A stretch of 64,000 nucleotides of DNA from BD2-11 sp965221785 (GTDB taxonomy: Bacteria > Gemmatimonadota > Gemmatimonadetes > Longimicrobiales > Gaopeijiaceae): contig CBDCSR010000003.1 of assembly GCA_965221785.1 (NCBI GenBank), forward strand, positions 2,170,001 to 2,234,000, given 5' to 3'. Below are positions 9,355-17,119 of the stretch, piece by piece; position 1 is the stretch's first letter, and every line of letters begins with the position of its first letter. The notes under the pieces are model-generated. The model ran no database searches. It was not told where the DNA came from and saw only the letters and a list, made by a program, of their open reading frames with translations. The position numbers and the translations under genes are program-made.

Positions 9355-9891
9355 ATGCAGGCCTGGGTGGTTGCCAGGAGCGAGAAGATCGTCGCCCGCT
9401 GGCTCTCCGAGGTCACCAAGAGGTTTGAACGGCGGCCGCAACAGCTGGTCGAGCTGCTCCGCGATTTCTACGAGACCTTCGTCAGCATCCTTCCCGAAAT
9501 CCTGGGGCCCTATCGCCGCAGGGTGCGGCCTGTCTGGCAGGAAGCCGCGAATCTCTACGGCGAACTCGCGGCCGAGCGGGGATTGGTGGCGGGTGAGGTC
9601 ATCGAGGAGTTTCAGGTTCTTCGCGTGTCCCTCATCCGCGTCCTCTACGCGGAGCCGCGCATGCCCCCGGATGTGGTGCCGGGGATGCGTGAGGTGCTGC
9701 GCCTGAACCGGCTCGTGGACCAGGGCGTCACGCATGCGTCCATCGGCTACACCGACAGTCTGGTCTCCGCGCTGGTAGCCGGGCCGGGCGTTCCGGAATC
9801 GGTGACGGAGGAACTGCTCACCCGGGTCGCGGAGCAGCTTCACGCGATCCGAAGCGAATTCCGCGACATCGTGGGAAGCGACCGCGGCTGA
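9355..9891 (+). CDS. RsbRD_N-domain protein (stressosome/RsbT co-antagonist N-terminal-like)
   Basis: 178 residues, all alpha-helical in appearance. 'VVARSEKIVARWLSEVTKRF', 'LVELLRDFYETFVSILPEILG' and 'VIEEFQVLRVSLIRVLYAEP' follow the pattern of the RsbRD_N domain. That domain is found at the N-terminus of RsbR/RsbS-type stress regulators and of some histidine kinases. Here it stands alone, without a STAS or kinase domain. ATG at 9355 is the only normal start in frame before the domain; the upstream 165 bases in the same frame have no start codon. It follows the NtrY-like kinase and ends five bases before the decarboxylase start, so it may be co-transcribed with both. The role is probably regulatory, but no partner is shown by sequence. 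Confidence 0.7.
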   Translation: MQAWVVARSEKIVARWLSEVTKRFERRPQQLVELLRDFYETFVSILPEILGPYRRRVRPVWQEAANLYGELAAERGLVAGEVIEEFQVLRVSLIRVLYAEPRMPPDVVPGMREVLRLNRLVDQGVTHASIGYTDSLVSALVAGPGVPESVTEELLTRVAEQLHAIRSEFRDIVGSDRG

Positions 9892-9896
9892 GGTCC

Positions 9897-11363
9897 ATGC
9901 GATCTTCCGACGCCAACCCTTCGACCCTGGCGGTCGCGGAACTGGGGGACATGCCTCCCGAGGAATTCCTGGTTCACGGGCGGCACATCCTCGAATGGAT
10001 CTCCGAGTACCTCGGCTCGGCCGGGCGATATCCGGTTCTGGCCCGCGTGCGCCCGGGCGAGGTGCGCGCCTCGCTGGCGCCTTCGCCTCCCCTGGAAAGC
10101 GAGCCACTGGAGGATATCCTGCGCGACTTCGAGGAACGGGTGGTTCCGGGCCTCACGCACTGGAATCATCCGGGCTTCCTGGCGTACTTCGCGAACACGG
10201 CTTCCTCCCCGGCCATTCTCGGCGAGTTGCTGGCCGCGGCCATCAACGCGAACGCGATGATCTGGAGGACATCTCCCGCTGCAACCGAGTTGGAGGGCCT
10301 GACGGCGGACTGGCTCCGGCAGCTGCTCGGTCTCCCGGAAGGCTTCGCCGGATTCGTCAACGACACGGCTTCGCACAACTCCCTGTACGCCCTCGCCGCC
10401 GCGCGAGCGCGGGCGTTTCCGGAGGCAGGGGAGCAGGGGCTTCACTCTCTGCCGGCGGGGAGGATCTACGCCTCGGAGCACGTCCACTCCTCGATCGACA
10501 AGGCCGTCGTCACGCTCGGACTGGGCCGCCGGGGCGTGCGCCACCTCCCTGCCGACGAAGGCTATCGGATGAAGCCGGGAGCCCTGCGCGCCTCGATCGC
10601 CGAAGACCTGGCCGCCGGGGTGCGTCCGGTGGCGGTGGTGGCGGTCGCCGGAACGACTTCGACGGCGAGCATCGATCCCCTGCCGGAGATCGCCCGGATC
10701 TGCGAGGAGCACGGGATCTGGATGCACGTCGACGCCGCTTACGCGGGCGTGGCGGCGATCGTCAAGGAACTCCGTCCGCTGCTGGCCGGGTGGGAGCGCG
10801 CCGACTCCATCGTGCTCAATGCGCACAAATGGCTCTTCACGCCGATGGACTGTGCGCTCCTCTATTGCCGGCGTCCCGAGGCTCTCGCGGACGCGTTCTC
10901 CCTGGTCCCGCCCTACCTTCGTACCCCCGAAGCGGATGAGGCGCGTGACCTGATGAACTACGGCGTGGCGCTCGGCCGCAGCTTCCGCGCGCTCAAGCTC
11001 TGGTTCGTGCTGCGCTACTTCGGCGGCCGCGGGCTTGCGGACCGGCTTCGCCAACACTGTCGCCTGGCGCGCCGGTTCGCGGCGTGGGTGCAGGCTTCGG
11101 ACCGGTGGCAACTCATGAGTTCGACGTTGCTGGGCCTGGTCGTCTTTCGATACCGCGATCCGGAGATGGGACCCGACCGGACCAACCAGGCCAACGAGCG
11201 CATCCTCGACGCGGTCAACGCCTCCGGAGACGTCTTCCTGTCGCACACCGTCCTCGACGGGCGCTACGTCCTCCGCCTTTCCGTCGGCAACCTGCGTACC
11301 CGGCGCGAACATGTGGAACTGGCGTGGCGCAGGCTCGAAGTGGAGGCAGCGCGGTTGAAGTAG
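9897..11363 (+). CDS. Group II pyridoxal-phosphate-dependent decarboxylase (aromatic-L-amino-acid decarboxylase-like)
   Basis: Cytosolic PLP enzyme that removes CO2 from an amino acid, probably an aromatic one; the substrate cannot be fixed from sequence. The 488-residue length is usual. Family signatures are visible: 'HWNHPGFLAYFANTASSPAILGELL', 'SPAATELE', 'SEHVHSSIDKA' (His stacking on the cofactor), 'WMHVDAAYAG' (Asp pairing with the pyridine nitrogen) and 'NAHKWLF' with the cofactor-binding Lys at residue 311. The motif normally written GTASE reads 'DTASHNS' here, a substitution near the cofactor phosphate. It starts five bases after the RsbRD_N gene, so translation may be coupled. It is followed by a gap of about 150 bases before pntAA. 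Confidence 0.88.
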   Translation: MRSSDANPSTLAVAELGDMPPEEFLVHGRHILEWISEYLGSAGRYPVLARVRPGEVRASLAPSPPLESEPLEDILRDFEERVVPGLTHWNHPGFLAYFANTASSPAILGELLAAAINANAMIWRTSPAATELEGLTADWLRQLLGLPEGFAGFVNDTASHNSLYALAAARARAFPEAGEQGLHSLPAGRIYASEHVHSSIDKAVVTLGLGRRGVRHLPADEGYRMKPGALRASIAEDLAAGVRPVAVVAVAGTTSTASIDPLPEIARICEEHGIWMHVDAAYAGVAAIVKELRPLLAGWERADSIVLNAHKWLFTPMDCALLYCRRPEALADAFSLVPPYLRTPEADEARDLMNYGVALGRSFRALKLWFVLRYFGGRGLADRLRQHCRLARRFAAWVQASDRWQLMSSTLLGLVVFRYRDPEMGPDRTNQANERILDAVNASGDVFLSHTVLDGRYVLRLSVGNLRTRREHVELAWRRLEVEAARLK

Positions 11364-11511
11364 AGACCGTCCTGCGGCGCCATCTGCGCGCCCGTTGCGG
11401 CCATCTCGCGGGCTCGTTATCTAATGGGGGGTTTTTCTCCGGGGGACGCCGTCGGGACGGGTCTCCGGAGCCGCAAGAGGGGCACATTCTGACATTCCAG
11501 CGGAGAGGCGG

Positions 11512-12660
11512 ATGAGGGTTTGCGTACTGCGGGAGAGCCGCGCGGGAGAGCGCCGGGTGGCGCTGGTGCCCGCTGAAGTCGCCGCGTTGGCGAAAGTGGG
11601 CATTGAGGTCGCGGTGGAGTCCGGTGCGGGGGAAGAGGCCTCCTTCCTCGACGATGCCTTCCGCGAGGCGGGCGCATCGGTGTGCGGGAGTGCCGCCCAG
11701 GCGCTCGAGGGCAGCGACGTGGTCGTTAAGATCAATCCGCCTTCCACCGGCGCCAACGGAGGCGCGGACGAGGTCGCCGCCCTCCCGGAAGGCATCGTGC
11801 TCATCTCGTTCGTCTCGCCGGTAGCGAACCTGGAGCTCGTGCGCCGGCTGGCGGATGCCCGCGTGACGACGCTGGCCATGGACCAGGTGCCCCGCATCAC
11901 TCGGGCGCAGAAGATGGATGCCCTCTCCTCGCAGGCCACGGTGGCCGGTTATCGCGCTTCCCTGCTCGCGGCGACCCACCTGAGCAAGTTCCTGCCCATG
12001 TTCATGACCGCCGCGGGAACCATACCCCCCGGCAAGGTCCTGATTCTCGGCGCCGGCGTGGCCGGACTTCAGGCAATCGCGACCGCTCGCCGTCTGGGCG
12101 CCGTGGTCGAAGCCTTCGACATCCGCCCCGCGGTCAAGGAACAGGTCCAGAGCCTGGGCGCCAAGTTCCTGGAGGCCGAGCTGGACGAGTCCGCCGAGGA
12201 CGAGGGCGGCTACGCGCGCGCGCTGTCGGAAGAAAAGCACCAACAGGAACTCGAGCTCATCGGGGGACGGCTGCCGGATACCGATGCGGTCATCACCACC
12301 GCCAACATCCCCGGTGCGCGGGCGCCGGTTCTCATCACCTCGGCCATGGTTGCGACCATGCGTCCCGGATCGGTCATCATCGATCTCGCGGGCGAATCCG
12401 GCGGAAACTGCGAGTTGAGCGAGCACGGAAGGGTGGTGGTCCACGGCGGGGTAATCATCGCCGCCCCGGACAACCTTCCCAGCGAGCTGCCCACGCACGC
12501 CAGCCAGATGTACGCGCGCAACGTGACCTCTTTTCTCCAGGACATCGTCGAGGACGGGGAACTCAAGCTCGACTTCGAGGACGAGGTGGTCTCCGGCTCG
12601 TGCGTGACGCACGACGGCGAGGTCGTCCACGCCCGCACTCTGGAGCGTCTTTCGAGTTGA
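11512..12660 (+). CDS. pntAA: NAD(P) transhydrogenase subunit alpha, part 1 (NAD(H)-binding)
   Basis: Soluble dI component of proton-translocating transhydrogenase, which passes hydride between NADH and NADP+ using the proton gradient. The 382-residue protein has the alanine dehydrogenase/PNT N-terminal domain ('RESRAGERRVALVPAEV'), the conserved 'AMDQVPRITRAQKMDALSSQA', and a Rossmann motif 'VLILGAGVAGLQAIATARRLGA' with an acidic residue later in 'VEAFDIRP'. GGAGAGG lies just before the ATG. It is first of a split pntAA-pntAB-pntB operon, the three-subunit arrangement seen in many alphaproteobacteria and other phyla. A 133-base gap to pntAB is longer than usual within an operon. Confidence 0.95.
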   Translation: MRVCVLRESRAGERRVALVPAEVAALAKVGIEVAVESGAGEEASFLDDAFREAGASVCGSAAQALEGSDVVVKINPPSTGANGGADEVAALPEGIVLISFVSPVANLELVRRLADARVTTLAMDQVPRITRAQKMDALSSQATVAGYRASLLAATHLSKFLPMFMTAAGTIPPGKVLILGAGVAGLQAIATARRLGAVVEAFDIRPAVKEQVQSLGAKFLEAELDESAEDEGGYARALSEEKHQQELELIGGRLPDTDAVITTANIPGARAPVLITSAMVATMRPGSVIIDLAGESGGNCELSEHGRVVVHGGVIIAAPDNLPSELPTHASQMYARNVTSFLQDIVEDGELKLDFEDEVVSGSCVTHDGEVVHARTLERLSS

Positions 12661-12793
12661 CTGTGACCACGGCCGTAACCAGCCGGACCCGCCGGCCGAC
12701 CTTGTCCCGCCCCCCGGCGAGCCGCGTGGCCCCATCGGCCGCGGCGCGGCCACTGCGCCCGTCCCCCAGGAACCCAAACCCAGCGGAGAACCC

Positions 12794-13081
12794 ATGGGTG
12801 AGTTGATGATCGGTCTCTACGTGTTCGTTCTGGCCGTGATGGTCGGATTCGAAGTCATCACCAAGGTGCCCCCGACGCTGCACACGCCGCTCATGTCGGG
12901 AGCCAACGCGATCTCCGGCATCGCCGTCATCGGCGCCCTGGTGGTGGCCGCCCAGGCGGGCGAGACCACCGGGCAGGTGCTCGGCGTGGTGGCGATCGTC
13001 ATGGCGATGGTCAACGTGGTCGGCGGCTTCATGGTCACCGACCGCATGCTCGAGATGTTCAAGCCCGGTCAGAAGAAGTAG
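12794..13081 (+). CDS. pntAB: NAD(P) transhydrogenase subunit alpha, part 2 (membrane)
   Basis: 95-residue membrane part of the alpha subunit. It has three to four hydrophobic helices (for example 'MIGLYVFVLAVMVGFEVI' and 'VLGVVAIVMAMVNVVGGFMVTDRML') and the conserved 'KVPPTLHTPLMSGANAISGI'. The short cytosolic tail ends 'FKPGQKK'. ATG at 12794 follows a GCGGAGA ribosome site. It pairs with PntB helices to form the proton channel. It lies between pntAA and pntB. Confidence 0.95.
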   Translation: MGELMIGLYVFVLAVMVGFEVITKVPPTLHTPLMSGANAISGIAVIGALVVAAQAGETTGQVLGVVAIVMAMVNVVGGFMVTDRMLEMFKPGQKK

Positions 13082-13166
13082 CGTCGGGCCCTGACCGCCC
13101 GGGCGGGCCCTGCGCGCCCGCCATCCAGCAAACTCCCATGCATACCCGGATTTCCGAGGAGTCACG

Positions 13167-14552
13167 GTGAACCCCGATACCCTGCTGCAACTCGTCTATC
13201 TTCTTTCCGCGACCCTCTTCGTGTTCGGGCTCAAGCGGCTGGGCTCGCCCGCCACCGCCCGACAGGGCAACCGCATGGCCGCACTCGCCATGCTCGTCGC
13301 GATCGTCGCGACCCTGGTCGAGCAGGAGATCCTGAACTGGCAGCTCATCGCCCTCGGGATCATCCTGGGCTCGCTTGCCGGTGCGATTGCGGCGCGCACG
13401 GTCAGGATGACCGACATGCCGCAAATGGTCGGGATCTTCAACGGTCTCGGGGGCGGGGCCTCCGGGGTCGTGGCGGCAGCCGAGTTCTTCCGCCTGGGCG
13501 GGGGAGACCTCGGCGTGGAGGCCGGGATCACCATTCTCCTGTCGACCCTGATCGGAACGGTGACGCTCTCGGGCAGCTTCATCGCCTTCGGAAAGCTGCA
13601 GCGCTTCATCTCCGGGGCGCCTCTCACGTTCCCATTCTCCAGAACCCTGAACGCCGTACTCTTTGTCGCGATTCTGGTCATCGCCGCCATGCAGGTGACA
13701 GGTGGGGCGACGGTGACGATGTATCTGGTCCTGACCGGGCTCGCCCTCTTGCTGGGGATCCTGCTGGTCACCCCGATCGGCGGTGCCGACATGCCGGTGG
13801 TGATCTCGCTCCTGAACTCGTATTCGGGACTGGCGGCGTCGGCCGCCGGATTCGTGCTCGGCAACATGATCCTGATCATCTCGGGGGCGCTGGTGGGCGC
13901 CGCCGGGCTGATCCTCACCAACCTCATGTGCAAGGCGATGAACCGGTCGCTGGCCAACGTCGCCTTTGGCGCCTTCGGCGCGGCCGATTCAACCGGGGGC
14001 AGGATCACCCCCGGAGAGGGGAAGACCGTGCGGGACGTGGACGCGGAACAGGCCGCCATGGTGCTCGCGTACGCCCAGTCGGTGATCGTGGTCCCCGGCT
14101 ATGGCCTGGCGGTCGCCCAGGCGCAGCACGACATCCGCAAGCTCTCGGACCTGCTTCAGGAACGCGGCGTCAGCGTGAAATTCGCCATTCACCCGGTGGC
14201 GGGGCGCATGCCCGGGCACATGAACGTGCTGCTCGCGGAAGCCGACGTGCCCTACACCCAGCTCTTCGACCTGGACGAGATCAACGACGAATTCAGCACC
14301 ACCGACGTGGCCCTGATCGTGGGAGCCAACGACGTGGTCAACCCTGACGCGCGCGATCCCTCCTCGGTGATCGCCGGCATGCCCATCCTCGATGTCGATC
14401 GGGCGCGCAGCGTCATCGTGATGAAGAGGAGCCTGAGCCCGGGCTTTGCCGGGATCGACAACCCGCTCTTCTATCTCGACCGGACGATGATGTTCTTCGG
14501 AGACGCCAAGGGCTCGATGGTGGACCTGGTGCGCGAGACCAAGGAGGTCTGA
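13167..14552 (+). CDS. pntB: NAD(P) transhydrogenase subunit beta
   Basis: 461-residue integral membrane subunit with the NADP(H)-binding dIII domain. Helices fill about residues 1-270, including 'ADMPVVISLLNSYSGLAASAAGFVLGN', a highly conserved stretch. The C-terminal NADP domain shows 'VIVVPGYGLAVAQAQHDIRKLSDLL', 'HPVAGRMPGHMNVLLAEADVPY' and 'VALIVGANDVVNPDAR'. The start is GTG at 13167, with a GAGGAG site seven bases upstream. It completes the pnt operon, which probably supplies NADPH. Confidence 0.95.
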   Translation: MNPDTLLQLVYLLSATLFVFGLKRLGSPATARQGNRMAALAMLVAIVATLVEQEILNWQLIALGIILGSLAGAIAARTVRMTDMPQMVGIFNGLGGGASGVVAAAEFFRLGGGDLGVEAGITILLSTLIGTVTLSGSFIAFGKLQRFISGAPLTFPFSRTLNAVLFVAILVIAAMQVTGGATVTMYLVLTGLALLLGILLVTPIGGADMPVVISLLNSYSGLAASAAGFVLGNMILIISGALVGAAGLILTNLMCKAMNRSLANVAFGAFGAADSTGGRITPGEGKTVRDVDAEQAAMVLAYAQSVIVVPGYGLAVAQAQHDIRKLSDLLQERGVSVKFAIHPVAGRMPGHMNVLLAEADVPYTQLFDLDEINDEFSTTDVALIVGANDVVNPDARDPSSVIAGMPILDVDRARSVIVMKRSLSPGFAGIDNPLFYLDRTMMFFGDAKGSMVDLVRETKEV

Positions 14553-14662
14553 CGCACGCGGGCTGCCGCTCGCCTGGCACGACTTCTGCAAAGAGTATTC
14601 CAGATACCCTCCCGGAACGATCCTCGGCGGGGCATGGGTCCCTGGTACGCGGAGGTGTGAAG

Positions 14663-15394
14663 ATGCGCGGCATGCGTTTCGTTCTGTTGCAGTTGGCGGC
14701 GATCGCGGCTCTGGCCGGGCACGTGCGCGCGCAGGTGTTCGAAGAGCCCGTCCCGCAATGGTTCCTGGGCCTCGGCGGAATCATCAGCGAGCCGCAGGGA
14801 GAGTTCGCCGAAGCCGTGGGAACGGCGCCGGGCCTGGCCGTCAACGTCCGCTACAACCCCTCCGGAGGGGCAGGATTCGGCCTGCGCGCCGATTTCGGCT
14901 TCATCCGCTACGGGTCCAACACCCAGCCCGCTTGCTTCAGCGTGACCGTGGGGTGTCGGATCCAGCTGGACGTGGTGACGGCGAACGATATCCTGTTGTT
15001 CAGTCTCGGCCCCGAGTGGGTACTGCCCGGCGGGCCGGCGAGGCCCTACGTGACGGGCAACGTCGGGCTTGCCCACTTCTACACGCACTCGTACGTGAAG
15101 GGCGTGGATGAGCACGACGAGGATGGCTTCGGTGAGACGACCAACTTCAAGGATACCTCGCTGGCTTGGCGCGCGGGCGGGGGAATCCTCCTGAGGCTGG
15201 TCCGCGGAGAGGTCTTCCTGGATCTGGATCTGGGAGCTTTCTACCATCGCAACGGGGTGGCCGAGTACCTGACCGAGGTCGATATCGAGGATCTTCCCGG
15301 AGGGGGCATCGACATGTTCCCGCGCCTCGGCGAGACCGACTTCCTCTCGTTCCGCCTCGGCGTCTCCTTCGGCCTGAGCAACGCGGCTCCGTAG
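14663..15394 (+). CDS. Outer-membrane beta-barrel protein, function unknown
   Basis: About 243 residues with a signal peptide (hydrophobic 'FVLLQLAAIAALAGHVRA'). Alternating polar and hydrophobic strands follow, with many aromatic girdle-like residues, e.g. 'GAGFGLRADFGFIRYGSN' and 'FLSFRLGVSFGLSNAAP'. This looks like the small 8-10-stranded OMP-beta-barrel group (OmpA/OmpW-like fold). Two Cys (in 'QPACFSVTVGCRI') may form a disulphide. ATG at 14663 is chosen because GGAGG at 14651-14655 has the right spacing; GTG at 14657 is too close. It follows pntB by about 110 bases and is followed by two hairpins, so it is likely its own unit. Confidence 0.7.
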   Translation: MRGMRFVLLQLAAIAALAGHVRAQVFEEPVPQWFLGLGGIISEPQGEFAEAVGTAPGLAVNVRYNPSGGAGFGLRADFGFIRYGSNTQPACFSVTVGCRIQLDVVTANDILLFSLGPEWVLPGGPARPYVTGNVGLAHFYTHSYVKGVDEHDEDGFGETTNFKDTSLAWRAGGGILLRLVRGEVFLDLDLGAFYHRNGVAEYLTEVDIEDLPGGGIDMFPRLGETDFLSFRLGVSFGLSNAAP

Positions 15395-15425
15395 CCGCAG
15401 CGGGCCGGATCATCGGCCTGTGACC

Positions 15426-15455
15426 GGGTGTTCCCATCGCGCCATGGGAACGCCC
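15426..15455 (+). terminator. 12-bp hairpin after the beta-barrel gene (possible terminator)
   Basis: GGGTGTTCCCAT (15426-15437) pairs with ATGGGAACGCCC (15444-15455) around a six-base loop, with one G-U pair. There is no T-run after it, so it may act as a pause, an mRNA 3' end stabiliser or a factor-dependent terminator. Confidence 0.45.
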
Positions 15456-15481
15456 CCGCAACGTCGCCACCTTTCTCCGGC

Positions 15482-15498
15482 ACGGGGATGGTCCCCGT
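15482..15498. other. Second short hairpin before the ComM-like gene
   Basis: ACGGGGA (15482-15488), triloop TGG, TCCCCGT (15492-15498) is a perfect seven-pair stem. It lies 37 bases before the next start codon and could belong to the 5' leader of that gene or to the end of the upstream unit. Confidence 0.4.
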
Positions 15499-15534
15499 CT
15501 TCCGGCACGACGTGACGCATGGTTGCGGGGGGCG

Positions 15535-17094
15535 ATGTTCACTCAGGTCCGTTCGGCCGCCCTGAGCGGAGTCGACAGCTTTCCGGTCAGCGTCGAAGCG
15601 AGTCTCACGTCCGGCCTCCCGTCGTTCTCGATCGTCGGTCTCCCGGCCGGGGCGGTGCGCGAAGGCCGCGAGCGGGTGACCGCGGCACTCGCCAGTGTGG
15701 GATTCCCGGTTCCGCATCGTCGGCTGACGATCAATCTGGCACCGGCCGACGTGCCCAAGACCGGCAGTGCGTTCGATCTTCCCATTGCGATCGCCGTTCT
15801 GGTCGTGGCCGGCCACCTGCGGGCGGAAGAAGCCGACGGCCTTGTGTTTGTGGGCGAACTGGGGCTCGACGGCGAACTGCGCCCGGTTCGGGGAGCGCTC
15901 TCCATCGCCAACGGCTGCCGCGGGATGCAGGGTCTGGTGCTTCCCTCCGCGAACGCGCGCGAGGCGGCGGTTGCGGGGGCGGTGGAGGTGATCGGGGCAT
16001 CGTGTCTGCCGGAGGTGATCCGGCATCTGACCGGGGGTGACCCCATCGCTCCGGCCTCCGTGAACGGCCTCGCGCTGCTGGGCGATGACGCCGGGGACGC
16101 GCCGGACCTGGCCGACGTCCGGGGTCAGGCCCATGCGAAGCGCGCACTTCTGGTGGCTGCCGCGGGCGGGCACAATGTACTGCTGACCGGCCCGCCCGGA
16201 GCGGGGAAGACCATGCTCGCGCGGCGGCTCCCGGGAATCCTCCCGCCACTCGGGCTGCGGGAGGCGGTGGAGGCGACGAAGGTGCACTCCGTGGCCGGAC
16301 GCCTGCCCTCGGGAGAGGCGCTTGTGACGCGCCGCCCGTTCCGCGCGCCCCACCACACCATCAGCGACGCGGGGCTGGTCGGCGGTGGCCGCATTCCCCG
16401 GCCCGGCGAAGTCAGCCTGGCCCACGAGGGGGTGCTCTTTCTCGACGAGCTTCCGGAGTTCCGCCGCCACGTGCTCGAAGCCCTGCGACAACCACTGGAG
16501 GACGAGGTCGTTACGATCTCACGTGCCAGTCAGGCGGTGACTTATCCCTGCCGCTTCGCCCTGATCGCCGCGATGAACCCCTGTCCGTGCGGGTTTCACG
16601 GTGATGGATCGGGACGCTGCTCCTGTGCCGAGGCCGCAATCTGCCGCTATCGAAACCGGATCTCCGGACCGTTGCTGGATCGGGTCGACCTCCATGTGCA
16701 CATCCCGGCCGTGCCGATCGGGGAGCTTCAGGGGCGCAATACGGGGACCGCGAGCCCGGAGGCTCGCGCACGGGTCGCGCGCGCCCGAAGCCGGCAGCAG
16801 CAGCGCGGGAGCCGGAACGGAACTACCCTCTGCAACAGCCGACTCGCACCGGAGGAGATGCGACGCTGGTGCATCCCGGGGTCGGAGGGCCGCCGGCTGC
16901 TGCGGAGGGCGGTGCGTGCTCTGGGCCTCTCGGCGCGCGGCTATCACCGCATGCTGCGCGTCGCCCGGACCATCGCCGACCTGTGCGAGAGCGAGCGCGT
17001 ACGTGCCCCGCACGTCGCGGAGGCCATCCAGTACCGGCGCCCCGTCGATGAGTCCAGGTTGGCGAGCGGGGTCGATGCGGAGGGCTGGCCCTGA
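15535..17094 (+). CDS. comM: YifB/ComM-family Mg-chelatase-like AAA+ ATPase
   Basis: Cytosolic AAA+ helicase-like protein; ComM promotes branch migration during natural transformation in Vibrio and Haemophilus, while YifB's role elsewhere is less clear. About 519 residues: N-terminal ChlI-like domain ('VRSAALSGVDSFPVSVEASLTSGLPSFSIVGL'), Walker A 'GPPGAGKTMLARRLPGI', 'RPFRAPHHTISDAGLVGGG', Walker B 'GVLFLDELPEF', 'ALIAAMNPCPCGFHGD' (Cys-rich) and C-terminal Mg-chelatase domain ending 'VAEAIQYRR'. ATG at 15535 gives the family start 'MFTQVRSAAL'; a TTG at 15523 is less likely. The stop is 25 bases from the convergent histidine kinase stop. Confidence 0.92.
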   Translation: MFTQVRSAALSGVDSFPVSVEASLTSGLPSFSIVGLPAGAVREGRERVTAALASVGFPVPHRRLTINLAPADVPKTGSAFDLPIAIAVLVVAGHLRAEEADGLVFVGELGLDGELRPVRGALSIANGCRGMQGLVLPSANAREAAVAGAVEVIGASCLPEVIRHLTGGDPIAPASVNGLALLGDDAGDAPDLADVRGQAHAKRALLVAAAGGHNVLLTGPPGAGKTMLARRLPGILPPLGLREAVEATKVHSVAGRLPSGEALVTRRPFRAPHHTISDAGLVGGGRIPRPGEVSLAHEGVLFLDELPEFRRHVLEALRQPLEDEVVTISRASQAVTYPCRFALIAAMNPCPCGFHGDGSGRCSCAEAAICRYRNRISGPLLDRVDLHVHIPAVPIGELQGRNTGTASPEARARVARARSRQQQRGSRNGTTLCNSRLAPEEMRRWCIPGSEGRRLLRRAVRALGLSARGYHRMLRVARTIADLCESERVRAPHVAEAIQYRRPVDESRLASGVDAEGWP

Positions 17095-17119
17095 GAGCCG
17101 GGAGTGCGCGGACGGATGC

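Noticed and set aside
11395..11423. TTGCGG and TATCTA, 17 bases apart, before pntAA as a promoter
   Set aside because: Only about half of the consensus bases match; too weak to list as a feature.
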